62,002 nucleotides of DNA from JAUUZQ01 sp964538375. GTDB taxonomy: Bacteria > Bacteroidota > Bacteroidia > Bacteroidales > GCA-2748055. The position numbers and the translations under genes were made by a program. The notes beneath the pieces were generated by a model that was not told where the DNA came from, made no database searches, and saw only the letters and a list, made by a program, of their open reading frames with translations. Position 1 is the first letter of the stretch. Each line of letters opens with the position of its first letter. Of the stretch, positions 36,161-45,270 are shown one piece after another. The stretch lies in contig CAZIFQ010000019.1 of the NCBI GenBank assembly GCA_964538375.1, forward strand, positions 1 to 62,002. The letters are read 5' to 3'.

Positions 36161-37264
36161 CTATTTAATCTCTCCATATTCCCAACCCGTTACTGAACTA
36201 ATTACAGGAACAAGCAGGTTCGCCATCTTTTTCTGTCCTTCATAATTAGGATGCCAGTTTGATCCCAGGTCCTTATCATCTATCATAAGGTAGGTGGGGA
36301 TGCCTATGAAATATGTATTTGGATCATCCAGATGGGTGCGATTGGCCTCCACCATCTTCTTTACATAGGAATAGCATGGTTCATCTATCATGGGACCTAC
36401 AATGCAGAAAACAGGAATCTCGCCATATTGCTCTCTAATGAATTTTACCAGGTGGGTGTATTTTCGGTTAAATACTGTCTCAATAGGATGTGGCTCTGTG
36501 GAGAAATCGTCGGTTCCCAAATTGATCACAACCATATCAGGTTTCCAATTCGTAAAATCCCAAAGGGGTTCTTTCTCTTCATCGAATACTTGCTTGTACC
36601 TGTCTGGCATGGTATATTCAGATGTCAGGTTTTCATCACCATAATTTCTTACTACACCCTGACCTGAATGAGCAATTACGTGGTATTCAGAGTTAAAAGC
36701 CCGCGCAATAATTTGGGCGTAGCTCTTATAATTGTTCTCAGTTACGGCCAGGAAATCTTCTTCCTTATTTTTTCCTTCAATGCCATAGCCGCAGGTGATG
36801 GAGTTGCCAATAAATTCAATTTTGTGTTTATACCCGGCATCTAACTTTTTTAGTGAGGCATTATCATCCAGAACAATACTTTTAAAAGTGGCTTTTCCTT
36901 CTTTTCCTTCTGTTCTTTTAACAATTTTAAGTGTGTGATCTCCGTCCGGAAGATTCTGTGCTATCCTAAGGTCTGTGTTTCCCATTACACTTACCACCTT
37001 GACAGCTTGGTCGTCGATGAAAATATTATAGTAGTTTTCTTTTGTATCTTCCATCTTAATGGTACAGGAGGTGCCGGTAAACCCGGTTTCAATAGTTACA
37101 CCCGGCCAGTCAAACTCTAAATGTCCTGATGCATTCTCAAGGGTACGTCCCATAACAAAGATATTTGGGTCGTTGGCAGGAAATTCCGCAACCTGGCTAT
37201 TCAGATGCAGCGCTGTACCCAAAAGGATACAGATTACTAATGTAAACCGGTGTGTAAATTGCAT
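36161..37264 (-). CDS. SGNH/GDSL esterase, CE2-like two-domain type
   Basis: A 367-residue exported esterase. A signal peptide (ending near HLNSQ) leads to an N-terminal jelly-roll domain (about 28-140), then an SGNH hydrolase domain with catalytic Ser155 in GNSITCGYG, VIAHSGQGVV, an Asn in VINLGTDDFS, and His about 338 in SNWHPNYEGQKKMA. The two-domain layout and the GNSITCGYG block match carbohydrate esterase family 2 (acetyl-xylan and related deacetylases). It lacks a lipobox, so it should be periplasmic or secreted. No xylan or pectin genes lie alongside, so the substrate is open. Confidence 0.85.
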   Translation of the reverse strand: MQFTHRFTLVICILLGTALHLNSQVAEFPANDPNIFVMGRTLENASGHLEFDWPGVTIETGFTGTSCTIKMEDTKENYYNIFIDDQAVKVVSVMGNTDLRIAQNLPDGDHTLKIVKRTEGKEGKATFKSIVLDDNASLKKLDAGYKHKIEFIGNSITCGYGIEGKNKEEDFLAVTENNYKSYAQIIARAFNSEYHVIAHSGQGVVRNYGDENLTSEYTMPDRYKQVFDEEKEPLWDFTNWKPDMVVINLGTDDFSTEPHPIETVFNRKYTHLVKFIREQYGEIPVFCIVGPMIDEPCYSYVKKMVEANRTHLDDPNTYFIGIPTYLMIDDKDLGSNWHPNYEGQKKMANLLVPVISSVTGWEYGEIK

Positions 37265-37405
37265 GTTGTTAATTATTTAGGAACATCAAGTTACAATAAA
37301 AAAATGACTAGTACTTATAAAGAATTGTTAAATTTTTGATAGGTGATTTTATACTTAAGCAAGCCCAGGAGGCCTAATTTCAAGCTTGGCACTTTGGCTT
37401 TGCTT

Positions 37406-37425
37406 AACGCTCAACGCTCAACGCC
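37406..37425. repeat. Heptamer array (AACGCTC) at the purL stop
   Basis: AACGCTC, AACGCTC, AACGCC forms a short tandem array containing the purL stop codon (37418-37420 on the plus strand). It parallels the MscS-family gene, whose stop also lies within a heptamer array. Confidence 0.55.
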
Positions 37426-40400
37426 TCTCCACCCACTTTCTTGCATTCACAAATGCTTCCACCCATGGAGTAACATCATCACTTAGCCGATCTTCAGGAT
37501 AGTACCCGCATTGCCATGGGAAAAATGCTCGCTCCAGGTGAGGCATCATAGCCAGGTGACGTCCGTCTGCTGAACAGAGCGCAGCTACATCATGATCTGA
37601 TCCGTTTGGATTGGCAGGATAGCTGCTGTGCGCATATAAAGCAGCAACATTGTACTTTGAAACATCTTCAGGAAGATTGAATTTTCCTTCACCGTGTGCT
37701 ACCCAGGCACCCAGTTTCATACCGGATAAAGTATTGAACATTACCGAGTTATTTTCAGGAACTTTTACAGAGAGGTAAGCAGATTCAAATTTTCCAGATG
37801 CATTATGCAGTAATTTTGGCATTGATTTATGTTCCGGGACAACCAGGTTCAATTCTGCCATGAGCTGACAGCCATTACAGATTCCCAGGGATAGAGTATC
37901 CTTTCTTGCATAAAACTTTTCAAGAGCCAGTCTCGCTTTTTCGTTGTACTTGAAAGCACCTGCCCAGCCCTTTGCTGATCCCAGCACATCGGAGTTAGAA
38001 AAGCCACCTACAAAGACAATAAAATTAACATCTTCCAGTGTCTCTCTACCTGCTATCAGGTCGGTCATGTGCACATCCTTAACGTCGAAGCCTGCCAGGT
38101 ACATGATATAGGCCATCTCACGGTCACCGTTGACCCCTTTTTCTCTGATTATGGCTGCTTTAATTCCGGATGGAGTTCTTCTCTCCGGATCAGAACCTAC
38201 AGATGAATGATCTCCCTTGAAATTCTTCAGATCGAATTTCATAGCGTGATTTTTGTACTTCTTGAATCTCTCTTCAGCTAACTTCTTTCCCGATTGTTTT
38301 GTGTCGAGAAGATAGGAGGATTTGAACCAGAGATCACGCAACTGGTTAATATCAAGATTCCATATTTTTTCATTCGTTCTTATTACCAGTTCTCTTCCTT
38401 CTGCCGGTCTGCCTATCTTATGGAACCTGATAGCTTCTTTCTCAAGAATAGCTCCTGTTTTGTGTGCATCGCTTACCTGGATCAGTATACCCGGTTTCTC
38501 GCTGAACAGTGAATGGATGGTGTCAGCAGGGAACCCGGTGATATCAACCTCCAGGCCACCTTCAGTATTGGCAAAACACATTTCCAGCAGTGCTGTGATG
38601 AGTCCCCCGGAAGAGATATCATGTCCGGATAGAATCATCTTTTCTTCAATCATCGATTGAATGAGGTTGAATGTTTTAACGAAATATGCAGAGTCTTTTA
38701 CAGTGGGTGCTTCATTGTAGAGGTGATTCACAGATTGTCCGAATGAACTTCCACCCAGGTGGAAATTGTCGCTGGAAAGATCCACATACATCAAGCTTGT
38801 GCTTGTATCATTCTTTAACACTGGTTCAACGATTTTGCGGATATCTGTTACTTCGCCAGCTGCAGAAATAATTACTGTTCCGGGAGCTATAACTACATCA
38901 TCTTTGTACTTCTGCGTCATGGAAAGTGAATCCTTACCGGTTGGAATGTTTATTCCCAGTTCAACGGCGAAATCACTGGCTGCCTGTGCCGCGCTGTATA
39001 ATCTTGCATCCTCACCTTCGTTTCTGCAAGGCCACATCCAGTTGGCTGAGAGTGATATACTCTTGATCTTATCAGGCATGGGAGCCCAGATAATGTTGGT
39101 GAGGGCTTCAGAGATAGAGAGCACACTTCCCGCTTTGGCATCAACCAGTCCGGCCACAGGTGCATGGCCAATGGAAGTGGCATACCCTTTTTTACCTCGA
39201 TAATCAAGAGCAACGGCACCAAGATTATTCAGTGGTAACTGCAATTCTCCAGCACACTGTTGTTTAGCTACTTTTCCTGTTACAGATCGGTCAACCTTGT
39301 TGGTGAGCCAGTCTTTGCAGGCAACGGCCTCCAATTGCATTATATGCTGAATATACTCCTCCAGCTGTAAGGGGTCAGCTTGAAATTTTTTATAATTGCT
39401 AACCGTGGTGCTGTCTGTCATTACCGTCTTTGGTGGTTTCCCAAACAGATCCACCAGCTCCAGGTCCATAGGTTTTTCACCGGATTTCTCACTTTCGAAA
39501 ACAAATTTATGATCACCGGTAATCTCACCGATGACATATAGCGGAGCTCTTTCTCTATCAGCGATTCTTCTTAGCTCATCAATATCCTTTACCTTGATCA
39601 CCAGTCCCATGCGTTCCTGTGATTCATTGCCGATAAGCTCTTTTGCCGATAGGGTAGGGTCACCCACGGGCAACTTGTCCAGGTTCATCTTTCCGCCGGT
39701 CTCTTCCACCAATTCTGATAAACAGTTGAGGTGACCGCCGGCGCCGTGATCGTGGATGCTAACAATGGTATTATGTTCCGATTCAGCCAGTGCCCTGATG
39801 GCGTTATAGGCACGTTTCTGCATCTCCGGGTTGGCACGTTGCACGGCATTGAGCTCAATGGCATTGTCGAATTCACCTGTATCCACCGATGATACAGCGC
39901 CGCCGCCCATGCCGATGCGATAGTTATCTCCACCCAAAAGAACAACAACATCTCCTTTTTCAGGTGTGTCTTTCTGTGCGTCTGTCATTTTCCCATATCC
40001 GATTCCGCCTGCCAGCATGATCACCTTATCGAAGCCCTGTTTTTTCATGTTCTCCTGGTGCTCAAAAGTGAGCAAGCTTCCACAGATGAGGGGTTGACCG
40101 AATTTATTCCCAAAATCGCTGGCCCCGTTCGAAGCTTTGATCAGGATCTCCTCCGGTGTTTGGTAGAGCCATGGACGCTTTTCCATATTCTCTTCCCATT
40201 TTCTTCCTCCATCCAGTCGAGGGTAGGAGGTCATGTATACCGCGGTTCCAGCCATGGGAATAGCTGCTTTACCACCGGCGATCCTGTCACGGATTTCTCC
40301 ACCTGTTCCGGTTGCGGCCCCGTTGAATGGTTCAACAGTGGTAGGGAAGTTGTGTGTTTCAGCTTTCAGGGATAGAACGGTTTCAATATCTTTTACTTTG

Positions 40401-41098
40401 AAAAAGGATGAAGTGTCCTGCCTGGCCGGTGCGAATTGTTCAATTTCCGGTCCCTCCACAAACGAGCAATTGTCTTTGTAAGCTGAAACAATGAGGTTAG
40501 GATTTTCTTTTGAAGTTCGTTTGATCAAGGCAAAAAGCGAAGACTCTTTCTCTTCACCATCTATCACAAAGGTGCCGTTGAATATCTTGTGCCGGCAATG
40601 TTCTGAGTTCACCTGCGAGAATCCAAATACTTCACTGTCTGTAAGTGGACGGCCGATGCGCTGGCTGACAGAATCCAGGTATTCAATTTCATCTTCATTT
40701 AAGGCCAATCCTTCCTGTTTGTTGTATTCGGCAATATCTTTGATTGCAAGCACTGGCTCCGGCTGTTTTTTTACCTGGAAAATTTCCTGGTTCAGCCCCT
40801 GGTACATACGTTGCAGCATGGGATCGTAGCTGCTCTCTTTTCCCGCGACAACAAAATACTCCTCAATACGCCTGATTCCGTCTATTCCCATATTCTGCGC
40901 TATCTCTACCGCATTGGTACTCCATGGAGTAATCATCTCCTTACGCGGACCCACAAAGTAGCCATCGATAGAGGATTGGTTAACAACTTCAGCATCACCA
41001 AATGCCCACTGAAGCTTTTTCAGATCGGCATCGTTGATGGAAGTTGGACTTTCTACTGCAATTACTCTGTCGTTGTGTAGGGAAAAGAAGTAAATCAT
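37418..41098 (-). CDS. purL: Phosphoribosylformylglycinamidine synthase, single-chain PurL
   Basis: A 1226-residue large-type FGAM synthase that converts FGAR, glutamine and ATP to FGAM in purine synthesis. It fuses an N-terminal PurS-like domain, the AIRS-like ATP-binding core (FSQVNSEHCRHKIFNG, LKAETHNFPTTVEPFNGAATGTGGEIRD, SIHDHGAGG) and a C-terminal glutaminase domain with the catalytic Cys in LGICNGCQ and a His in HLERAFFPWQCGYYP. Length and order match the fused enzyme of enterobacteria and Bacteroidia rather than the split PurLQS form. It is alone on its strand with about 280 bp of upstream space, and no other purine gene is near. Confidence 0.97.
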   Translation of the reverse strand: MIYFFSLHNDRVIAVESPTSINDADLKKLQWAFGDAEVVNQSSIDGYFVGPRKEMITPWSTNAVEIAQNMGIDGIRRIEEYFVVAGKESSYDPMLQRMYQGLNQEIFQVKKQPEPVLAIKDIAEYNKQEGLALNEDEIEYLDSVSQRIGRPLTDSEVFGFSQVNSEHCRHKIFNGTFVIDGEEKESSLFALIKRTSKENPNLIVSAYKDNCSFVEGPEIEQFAPARQDTSSFFKVKDIETVLSLKAETHNFPTTVEPFNGAATGTGGEIRDRIAGGKAAIPMAGTAVYMTSYPRLDGGRKWEENMEKRPWLYQTPEEILIKASNGASDFGNKFGQPLICGSLLTFEHQENMKKQGFDKVIMLAGGIGYGKMTDAQKDTPEKGDVVVLLGGDNYRIGMGGGAVSSVDTGEFDNAIELNAVQRANPEMQKRAYNAIRALAESEHNTIVSIHDHGAGGHLNCLSELVEETGGKMNLDKLPVGDPTLSAKELIGNESQERMGLVIKVKDIDELRRIADRERAPLYVIGEITGDHKFVFESEKSGEKPMDLELVDLFGKPPKTVMTDSTTVSNYKKFQADPLQLEEYIQHIMQLEAVACKDWLTNKVDRSVTGKVAKQQCAGELQLPLNNLGAVALDYRGKKGYATSIGHAPVAGLVDAKAGSVLSISEALTNIIWAPMPDKIKSISLSANWMWPCRNEGEDARLYSAAQAASDFAVELGINIPTGKDSLSMTQKYKDDVVIAPGTVIISAAGEVTDIRKIVEPVLKNDTSTSLMYVDLSSDNFHLGGSSFGQSVNHLYNEAPTVKDSAYFVKTFNLIQSMIEEKMILSGHDISSGGLITALLEMCFANTEGGLEVDITGFPADTIHSLFSEKPGILIQVSDAHKTGAILEKEAIRFHKIGRPAEGRELVIRTNEKIWNLDINQLRDLWFKSSYLLDTKQSGKKLAEERFKKYKNHAMKFDLKNFKGDHSSVGSDPERRTPSGIKAAIIREKGVNGDREMAYIMYLAGFDVKDVHMTDLIAGRETLEDVNFIVFVGGFSNSDVLGSAKGWAGAFKYNEKARLALEKFYARKDTLSLGICNGCQLMAELNLVVPEHKSMPKLLHNASGKFESAYLSVKVPENNSVMFNTLSGMKLGAWVAHGEGKFNLPEDVSKYNVAALYAHSSYPANPNGSDHDVAALCSADGRHLAMMPHLERAFFPWQCGYYPEDRLSDDVTPWVEAFVNARKWVERR

Positions 41099-41289
41099 GC
41101 TAAAATCGTTATTTATAAACGTATTAATCTACAGTTAATCAGCGCTTTAATTAGGGTGAAAATACAGCTGACCCGGATTAAGTGCAAATATAAAGTTTTG
41201 GGATTAAAAACTATGATGAATGCGTGAATTGGCTTTCAGGTTTTATTAACATCGGTTTTATGGCAGGAGTTTTTTGATACGTGGCAGAC

Positions 41290-41309
41290 AGACGCGATGA
41301 ATCGCGTCT
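41290..41309. repeat. REP-like perfect palindrome (second copy)
   Basis: AGACGCGAT, GA, ATCGCGTCT: a perfect 9-bp stem with a two-base loop in the gap upstream of the candidate HEPN gene. It is the same family as 2607-2628; the flanking CTACA resembles the GTAG before the other copy in inverted sense. Confidence 0.7.
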
Positions 41310-41378
41310 CTACAGGACAATTTGCTCTTTGCACATTTTTCCATAACTTGTGTATCACAACAAGTTAAATCTACTTTC

Positions 41379-42413
41379 ATGGCACAACTAAACGAAGACC
41401 TGATTAGATCGGTATTCGCCGAAATGCTAAAGCACAAACCCTCGTTGGTAAAATATACAATGGTAGATGAAGATGAAGACGAAGTGGATTACCGTATCCT
41501 GGGTGACCAGGTGATCAAAAATTTCCCCTGGCCCATTGGGGTGGAGTTGCGGCGACTCTTCTCGGGTTCGATGCGCCAGTTGGATCGTATGCGGCTTGAC
41601 CAGATCTTTAAAACCATTGAAAGGTCGATGCAATTTCTGACTTTTGTGATGATAGCACAGATCTGGCAAAATAAGAAAGAAGGTAATATTAAGATACCGG
41701 AGTCTTTTGCGAAGGATTTTGAATCCCGGTTTTCTGTATTGAGCATGGGTAATTTCACATGGATCATTCGTGCAATTGGAAATATGTACAAGGACCAGGG
41801 GGTGAACTGGTTCATGGAGGAGATCGGGACCAACTTTGATAAAAAGTTTTTTGCAGCCCTGGATTTCTGGGTGCCTGAGCGGAATGAAATCGGTCATTAC
41901 CAGATCAATCTCACCCAGGAGGATATTGAAAAGAGGTGTGTTGAGTATGAAGAGAAGCTGACTTACATATTAATTCAAATGGCCTTCATGGCAAAATATC
42001 GCCTGGTATCTGTTCGCGAGATAAATGTAAATAAGCCCAAGTACAAAGAAGCAAGCTTTCATCATGTAATCGAGTTACTAAACAGCTCAGATTCTGACTT
42101 TGCAGCCAAGGAGATTGATGAATCCAGCTTTGCGGAATCCAATGCCGTACTAATGATGAAATCGATCAAGTCTTTCGATGACTATTTAAACCTTTCTCCA
42201 TTGATTATTGATACCAATGGAGAGGTGCTGGACGATAAGGAGAAGTTTAGCATAAAAAAGGATGTTTTTCTCTATACAAAGTTCAGGAATGATCAGCTGA
42301 TGTATCTTGGAACAGAGGTGACAGAGAAATGTGACCTCAGGTCCTTGAGCAATTATGAAACCCTGGTGAGTGAGTTCAAGGAATTGATGAAGGAGATTGC
42401 CGGGGCAGCATAG
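41379..42413 (+). CDS. Candidate HEPN-domain protein paired with an nSTAND1 NTPase
   Basis: A 344-residue soluble helical protein of no family I can name. The start at 41379 (MAQLNEDLIRSVF) is preferred to 41322, whose extra residues look non-coding. Two long helices precede the sequence ERNEIGHYQ, where R168-N-E-I-G-H173 fits the RNxxxH (R-x4-H) catalytic motif of HEPN ribonucleases, followed by a further long helix (EDIEKRCVEYEEKLTYILI). A C-terminal domain of about 100 residues (about 240-344) is mixed alpha/beta. The next gene, 67 bp downstream on the same strand, encodes an nSTAND1 NTPase, a common partner of HEPN effectors in conflict systems. Assignment rests on the motif and the neighbour, so it is tentative. 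Confidence 0.6.
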   Translation: MAQLNEDLIRSVFAEMLKHKPSLVKYTMVDEDEDEVDYRILGDQVIKNFPWPIGVELRRLFSGSMRQLDRMRLDQIFKTIERSMQFLTFVMIAQIWQNKKEGNIKIPESFAKDFESRFSVLSMGNFTWIIRAIGNMYKDQGVNWFMEEIGTNFDKKFFAALDFWVPERNEIGHYQINLTQEDIEKRCVEYEEKLTYILIQMAFMAKYRLVSVREINVNKPKYKEASFHHVIELLNSSDSDFAAKEIDESSFAESNAVLMMKSIKSFDDYLNLSPLIIDTNGEVLDDKEKFSIKKDVFLYTKFRNDQLMYLGTEVTEKCDLRSLSNYETLVSEFKELMKEIAGAA

Positions 42414-42423
42414 GGCCCAAAAG

Positions 42424-42458
42424 GAAAAAGTAAAAAGTAAAAAGGAAAAAGGAAAAAG
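42424..42458. repeat. Heptamer array (GKAAAAA, five units) between HEPN and NTPase genes
   Basis: Units GGAAAAA, GTAAAAA, GTAAAAA, GGAAAAA, GGAAAAA in tandem. It fills half of the 67-bp gap directly upstream of the NTPase start codon, so unit number would change leader length. Confidence 0.88.
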
Positions 42459-42480
42459 TTACTCCCAAAGATAATTTCAC

Positions 42481-45270
42481 ATGAAATCTCCATTCAAATT
42501 TCTCGATTCTTATACCAGGGCTGATAAGGATATCTTTTTTGGCCGAGACAGGGAAACTGAAGCACTTTACCAAAAAGTGTTTGAAAGCAAGATATTGCTG
42601 CTGTATGGCGTGAGCGGTACGGGGAAGAGTTCGCTAATTGACTGTGGACTGGGGAATAAGATTGCGGATAGTGATTGGTTGCCGGTGAGTGTACGGAGAG
42701 GGAGTGGGATTGTGGAAAGTTTGGGGAAGCAGTTGGAGCATTATGATAGTCAAGTAAAAAGTAAAAAGGAAAAAGTAAAAAGTGGGGGTTCCAGTAAAGA
42801 GATCATTAGAATATTAAAGTCCGTTTATCTCGACCACTTCAAACCCATCTACCTGATTTTTGACCAATTTGAAGAACTGTTTATTTTTGGATCGAAGGCG
42901 GAGCGGGAGGAGTTTATTGACATTGTGAAAGCAATCATGGATGCAGATGTGCAATGCAAGATGCTGTTTTCTATCCGCGAAGAATACCTGGCCAATATCA
43001 CCGAATTCGAGCGAAAGGTTCCCGGGATCATGCAGAACCGTATGCGCGTGGAGAAGATGAGCAGGTCGCATGCCATGGAGGTGATCGAAGGTCCATGCCG
43101 GGTGCACGGAATTGAATTAGAAGAAGGATTTGCAGAAGCCTTGATGAGCAAGCTCGTTCCAGAGGGGAACGAAGTGGAACTGACCTATTTGCAGGTGTAT
43201 CTGGATAAGGTATTTAAGGAGGCATCAGGTGTCAGGACTCAGGCACCAGGGGGCACAAAGAGTCAGGATATCTCTTTCATGCTGGCGGACCTGGAGAAGC
43301 TCGGCAATGTTAGCGACCTTCTCGGTTCTTTCCTTGAGGACCAGATCGTTCAGCTGGAGGATCCGGAATCAGGACTGGCAGTGCTGAAATCATTTGTTTC
43401 TCTTAGAGGCACCAAGCGACAGATCACCCATGAAGAGGTGCTGGAGTCGTGTAAGACCCTGGGGACAGTTGTGGAGGATGAAACACTGAAAGAGCTGATC
43501 AATAAATTCGTGGATCTCCGCATTCTCCGTGATAAGGATGAAAATGGACGATATGAACTTCGCCACGATAGCCTGGCGGCAAAGATCTTTGAAAAAATCA
43601 CGCTGGTGGAGAAGGAGGTAATGGAAGTGAGATTGTTTATTGAGAATGCATTTAGTGCATTCCAAACAAGAAATACACTGCTCTCAGATGATGATCTGAA
43701 ATATATCGAACCTTATGAGGATCGTTTGTTTTTAGTTAGGGAACTACAGGCGTTTGTAGATAAGAGTAAATATGATTTCGAGGCAAAGCGAAGATCATTT
43801 AAGCGAACAATCTCTATATCCATTGTTGGTTTTATCTTGATAATTGCTGCCGGCTGGTACTATTTTTATCAGCAGACGCAGGATAAGGAGATGAAAGATC
43901 TTGCTATCAATGCTATGATGCAGACTGATTATAGTCCTGAATTGGGTTTAATATCTGCAATGTCAGCATATAGAGAAGATTCTACACAGACCCTGGCTAA
44001 AAAAGTATTACTTGATGCTTTCTATACCAAGCTAAATGCAGAACCAGAAGTTCAAAAAGAACTGTTTGATTTTGTTCCTGTTGACTATCCCATTCTTTCT
44101 ATCGATCTTTCTGCAGATGGGCAGTATATATATGGATGGATGGAAAACAACCAGGTGAAAATATGGGATCTTTTTGGGAAGGAAATTTTGACTATCAATA
44201 CACCCGGGAAAGCAATTCAGCGACTGAGATTGTCTGACAATATGGAATATATGGGGATATTTTTGGAAGATAGTATCATTGCTGTGCACAGCTTATTAGA
44301 TTCGACAGTATTTAGTGTTCCAACAACTCCTAATGGAGTGAATGATAAATATCTGTTTGATTTTTCAAACAGGCAGGAATATGTAATTGCTGTCGCAAAT
44401 GATGACAAAGTAGTTCTCTATGATAAAAACGGGAAAGTTTTTCAGGAACTCACCGGACATGATAGTATAGTGAATGCCATTGATATCTCCCCCGATCACC
44501 GTTTCCTGGCCTCTGCATCTTCCGATGCAAAAATAAATGTATGGTATTTTAATACGAAATTAAAACAATATTCATTTTACAACTCGATCGGAAAGCCAAG
44601 TAAGGCCGGAGTACGCACTTGTCAGTTTAATCAAAATAGTGATTATATTTTGACTGCTTCAGACGACAGCATTACCAGGATACGAAAGTTGGATGGAGGA
44701 CAAAATGGTTCATTGGATCGGTATGATATTGCTCCAGGTTACCACTATTATATGGAATATAAGCTTGTAAAAGCAATTCAAGGCAGAGAGTGTGATGCCT
44801 ATTTTGTGCATGGAGAGCAAATGATCGTGATTAGGGTCAGGGAGGATGAAATAAACCCTGATAGTCTTATAAATAGAACAAATCTCTACCTGGTTCATTA
44901 CAGAACAAGTGAATTCAGAAATTCAAGCGGAGATATTTTCAAGAAAGGAACGGTTGAATTTTTGAATGATATAGCTTACGAAGATCCGTGCCGCTATGAT
45001 TTCTTAGTCCCTGCACCAGATACACGCACAATAGCAACTGTTAAGGAAAATGGGAATGAAGTAAATATAGTTGCCTCAGAACATTTGCCCATCTTATTGT
45101 TTATGGGAACAAATCCGGTTTACACCTTTGATAGTAAATATATTATTTCTATACAGGATAAAGTGTTGCAAAAGCATATTGTTGATCCGGGTGAAATCAT
45201 CCAACTCATTTCGGAAAAGAAAATTTTTGGAGAACTTGAATATGAAGTGAGGGATTGGCTCAGTTATTGA
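42481..45270 (+). CDS. nSTAND1-type NTPase with transmembrane helix and WD40-like propeller
   Basis: A 929-residue STAND NTPase. The N-terminus (YTRADKDIFFGRDRET) is typical of nSTAND1. The Walker A is G43VSGTGKS50 and Walker B is YLIFDQFEELF (124-134), with a sensor-like arginine in FSIREEYLANI. A winged-helix-like region (about 300-350) follows, then a single membrane helix (ISIVGFILIIAAGWYYFY, about 445-462). A WD40-like propeller (about 520-900) includes LTGHDSIVNAIDISPDHRFLASASSDAKINVW. STAND proteins use ATP to switch between inactive and oligomeric states, and the propeller would be the sensor. Two 28-bp heptamer arrays inside the coding region (residues 92-101 and 249-258) add low-complexity loops. 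Pairing with the HEPN candidate suggests a defence or stress system. Confidence 0.85.
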   Translation: MKSPFKFLDSYTRADKDIFFGRDRETEALYQKVFESKILLLYGVSGTGKSSLIDCGLGNKIADSDWLPVSVRRGSGIVESLGKQLEHYDSQVKSKKEKVKSGGSSKEIIRILKSVYLDHFKPIYLIFDQFEELFIFGSKAEREEFIDIVKAIMDADVQCKMLFSIREEYLANITEFERKVPGIMQNRMRVEKMSRSHAMEVIEGPCRVHGIELEEGFAEALMSKLVPEGNEVELTYLQVYLDKVFKEASGVRTQAPGGTKSQDISFMLADLEKLGNVSDLLGSFLEDQIVQLEDPESGLAVLKSFVSLRGTKRQITHEEVLESCKTLGTVVEDETLKELINKFVDLRILRDKDENGRYELRHDSLAAKIFEKITLVEKEVMEVRLFIENAFSAFQTRNTLLSDDDLKYIEPYEDRLFLVRELQAFVDKSKYDFEAKRRSFKRTISISIVGFILIIAAGWYYFYQQTQDKEMKDLAINAMMQTDYSPELGLISAMSAYREDSTQTLAKKVLLDAFYTKLNAEPEVQKELFDFVPVDYPILSIDLSADGQYIYGWMENNQVKIWDLFGKEILTINTPGKAIQRLRLSDNMEYMGIFLEDSIIAVHSLLDSTVFSVPTTPNGVNDKYLFDFSNRQEYVIAVANDDKVVLYDKNGKVFQELTGHDSIVNAIDISPDHRFLASASSDAKINVWYFNTKLKQYSFYNSIGKPSKAGVRTCQFNQNSDYILTASDDSITRIRKLDGGQNGSLDRYDIAPGYHYYMEYKLVKAIQGRECDAYFVHGEQMIVIRVREDEINPDSLINRTNLYLVHYRTSEFRNSSGDIFKKGTVEFLNDIAYEDPCRYDFLVPAPDTRTIATVKENGNEVNIVASEHLPILLFMGTNPVYTFDSKYIISIQDKVLQKHIVDPGEIIQLISEKKIFGELEYEVRDWLSY
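42754..42781 (+). repeat. Intragenic heptamer array (GTAAAAA type, four units)
   Basis: GTAAAAA, GTAAAAA, GGAAAAA, GTAAAAA inside the NTPase gene, encoding VKSKKEKVKS (residues 92-101) between the Walker A and Walker B motifs. A change of one unit would shift the reading frame. Confidence 0.88.
43226..43253 (+). repeat. Intragenic heptamer array (CAGGNNN, four units)
   Basis: CAGGTGT, CAGGACT, CAGGCAC, CAGGGGG inside the NTPase gene, encoding the loop SGVRTQAPGG. Same total length (28 bp) and unit length as the array at 42754-42781 but different sequence. Confidence 0.75.

Noticed and set aside
37406..43253. Heptamer arrays as CRISPR
   Set aside because: The units are 7 bp in direct tandem, with no spacers of constant length and no cas genes.
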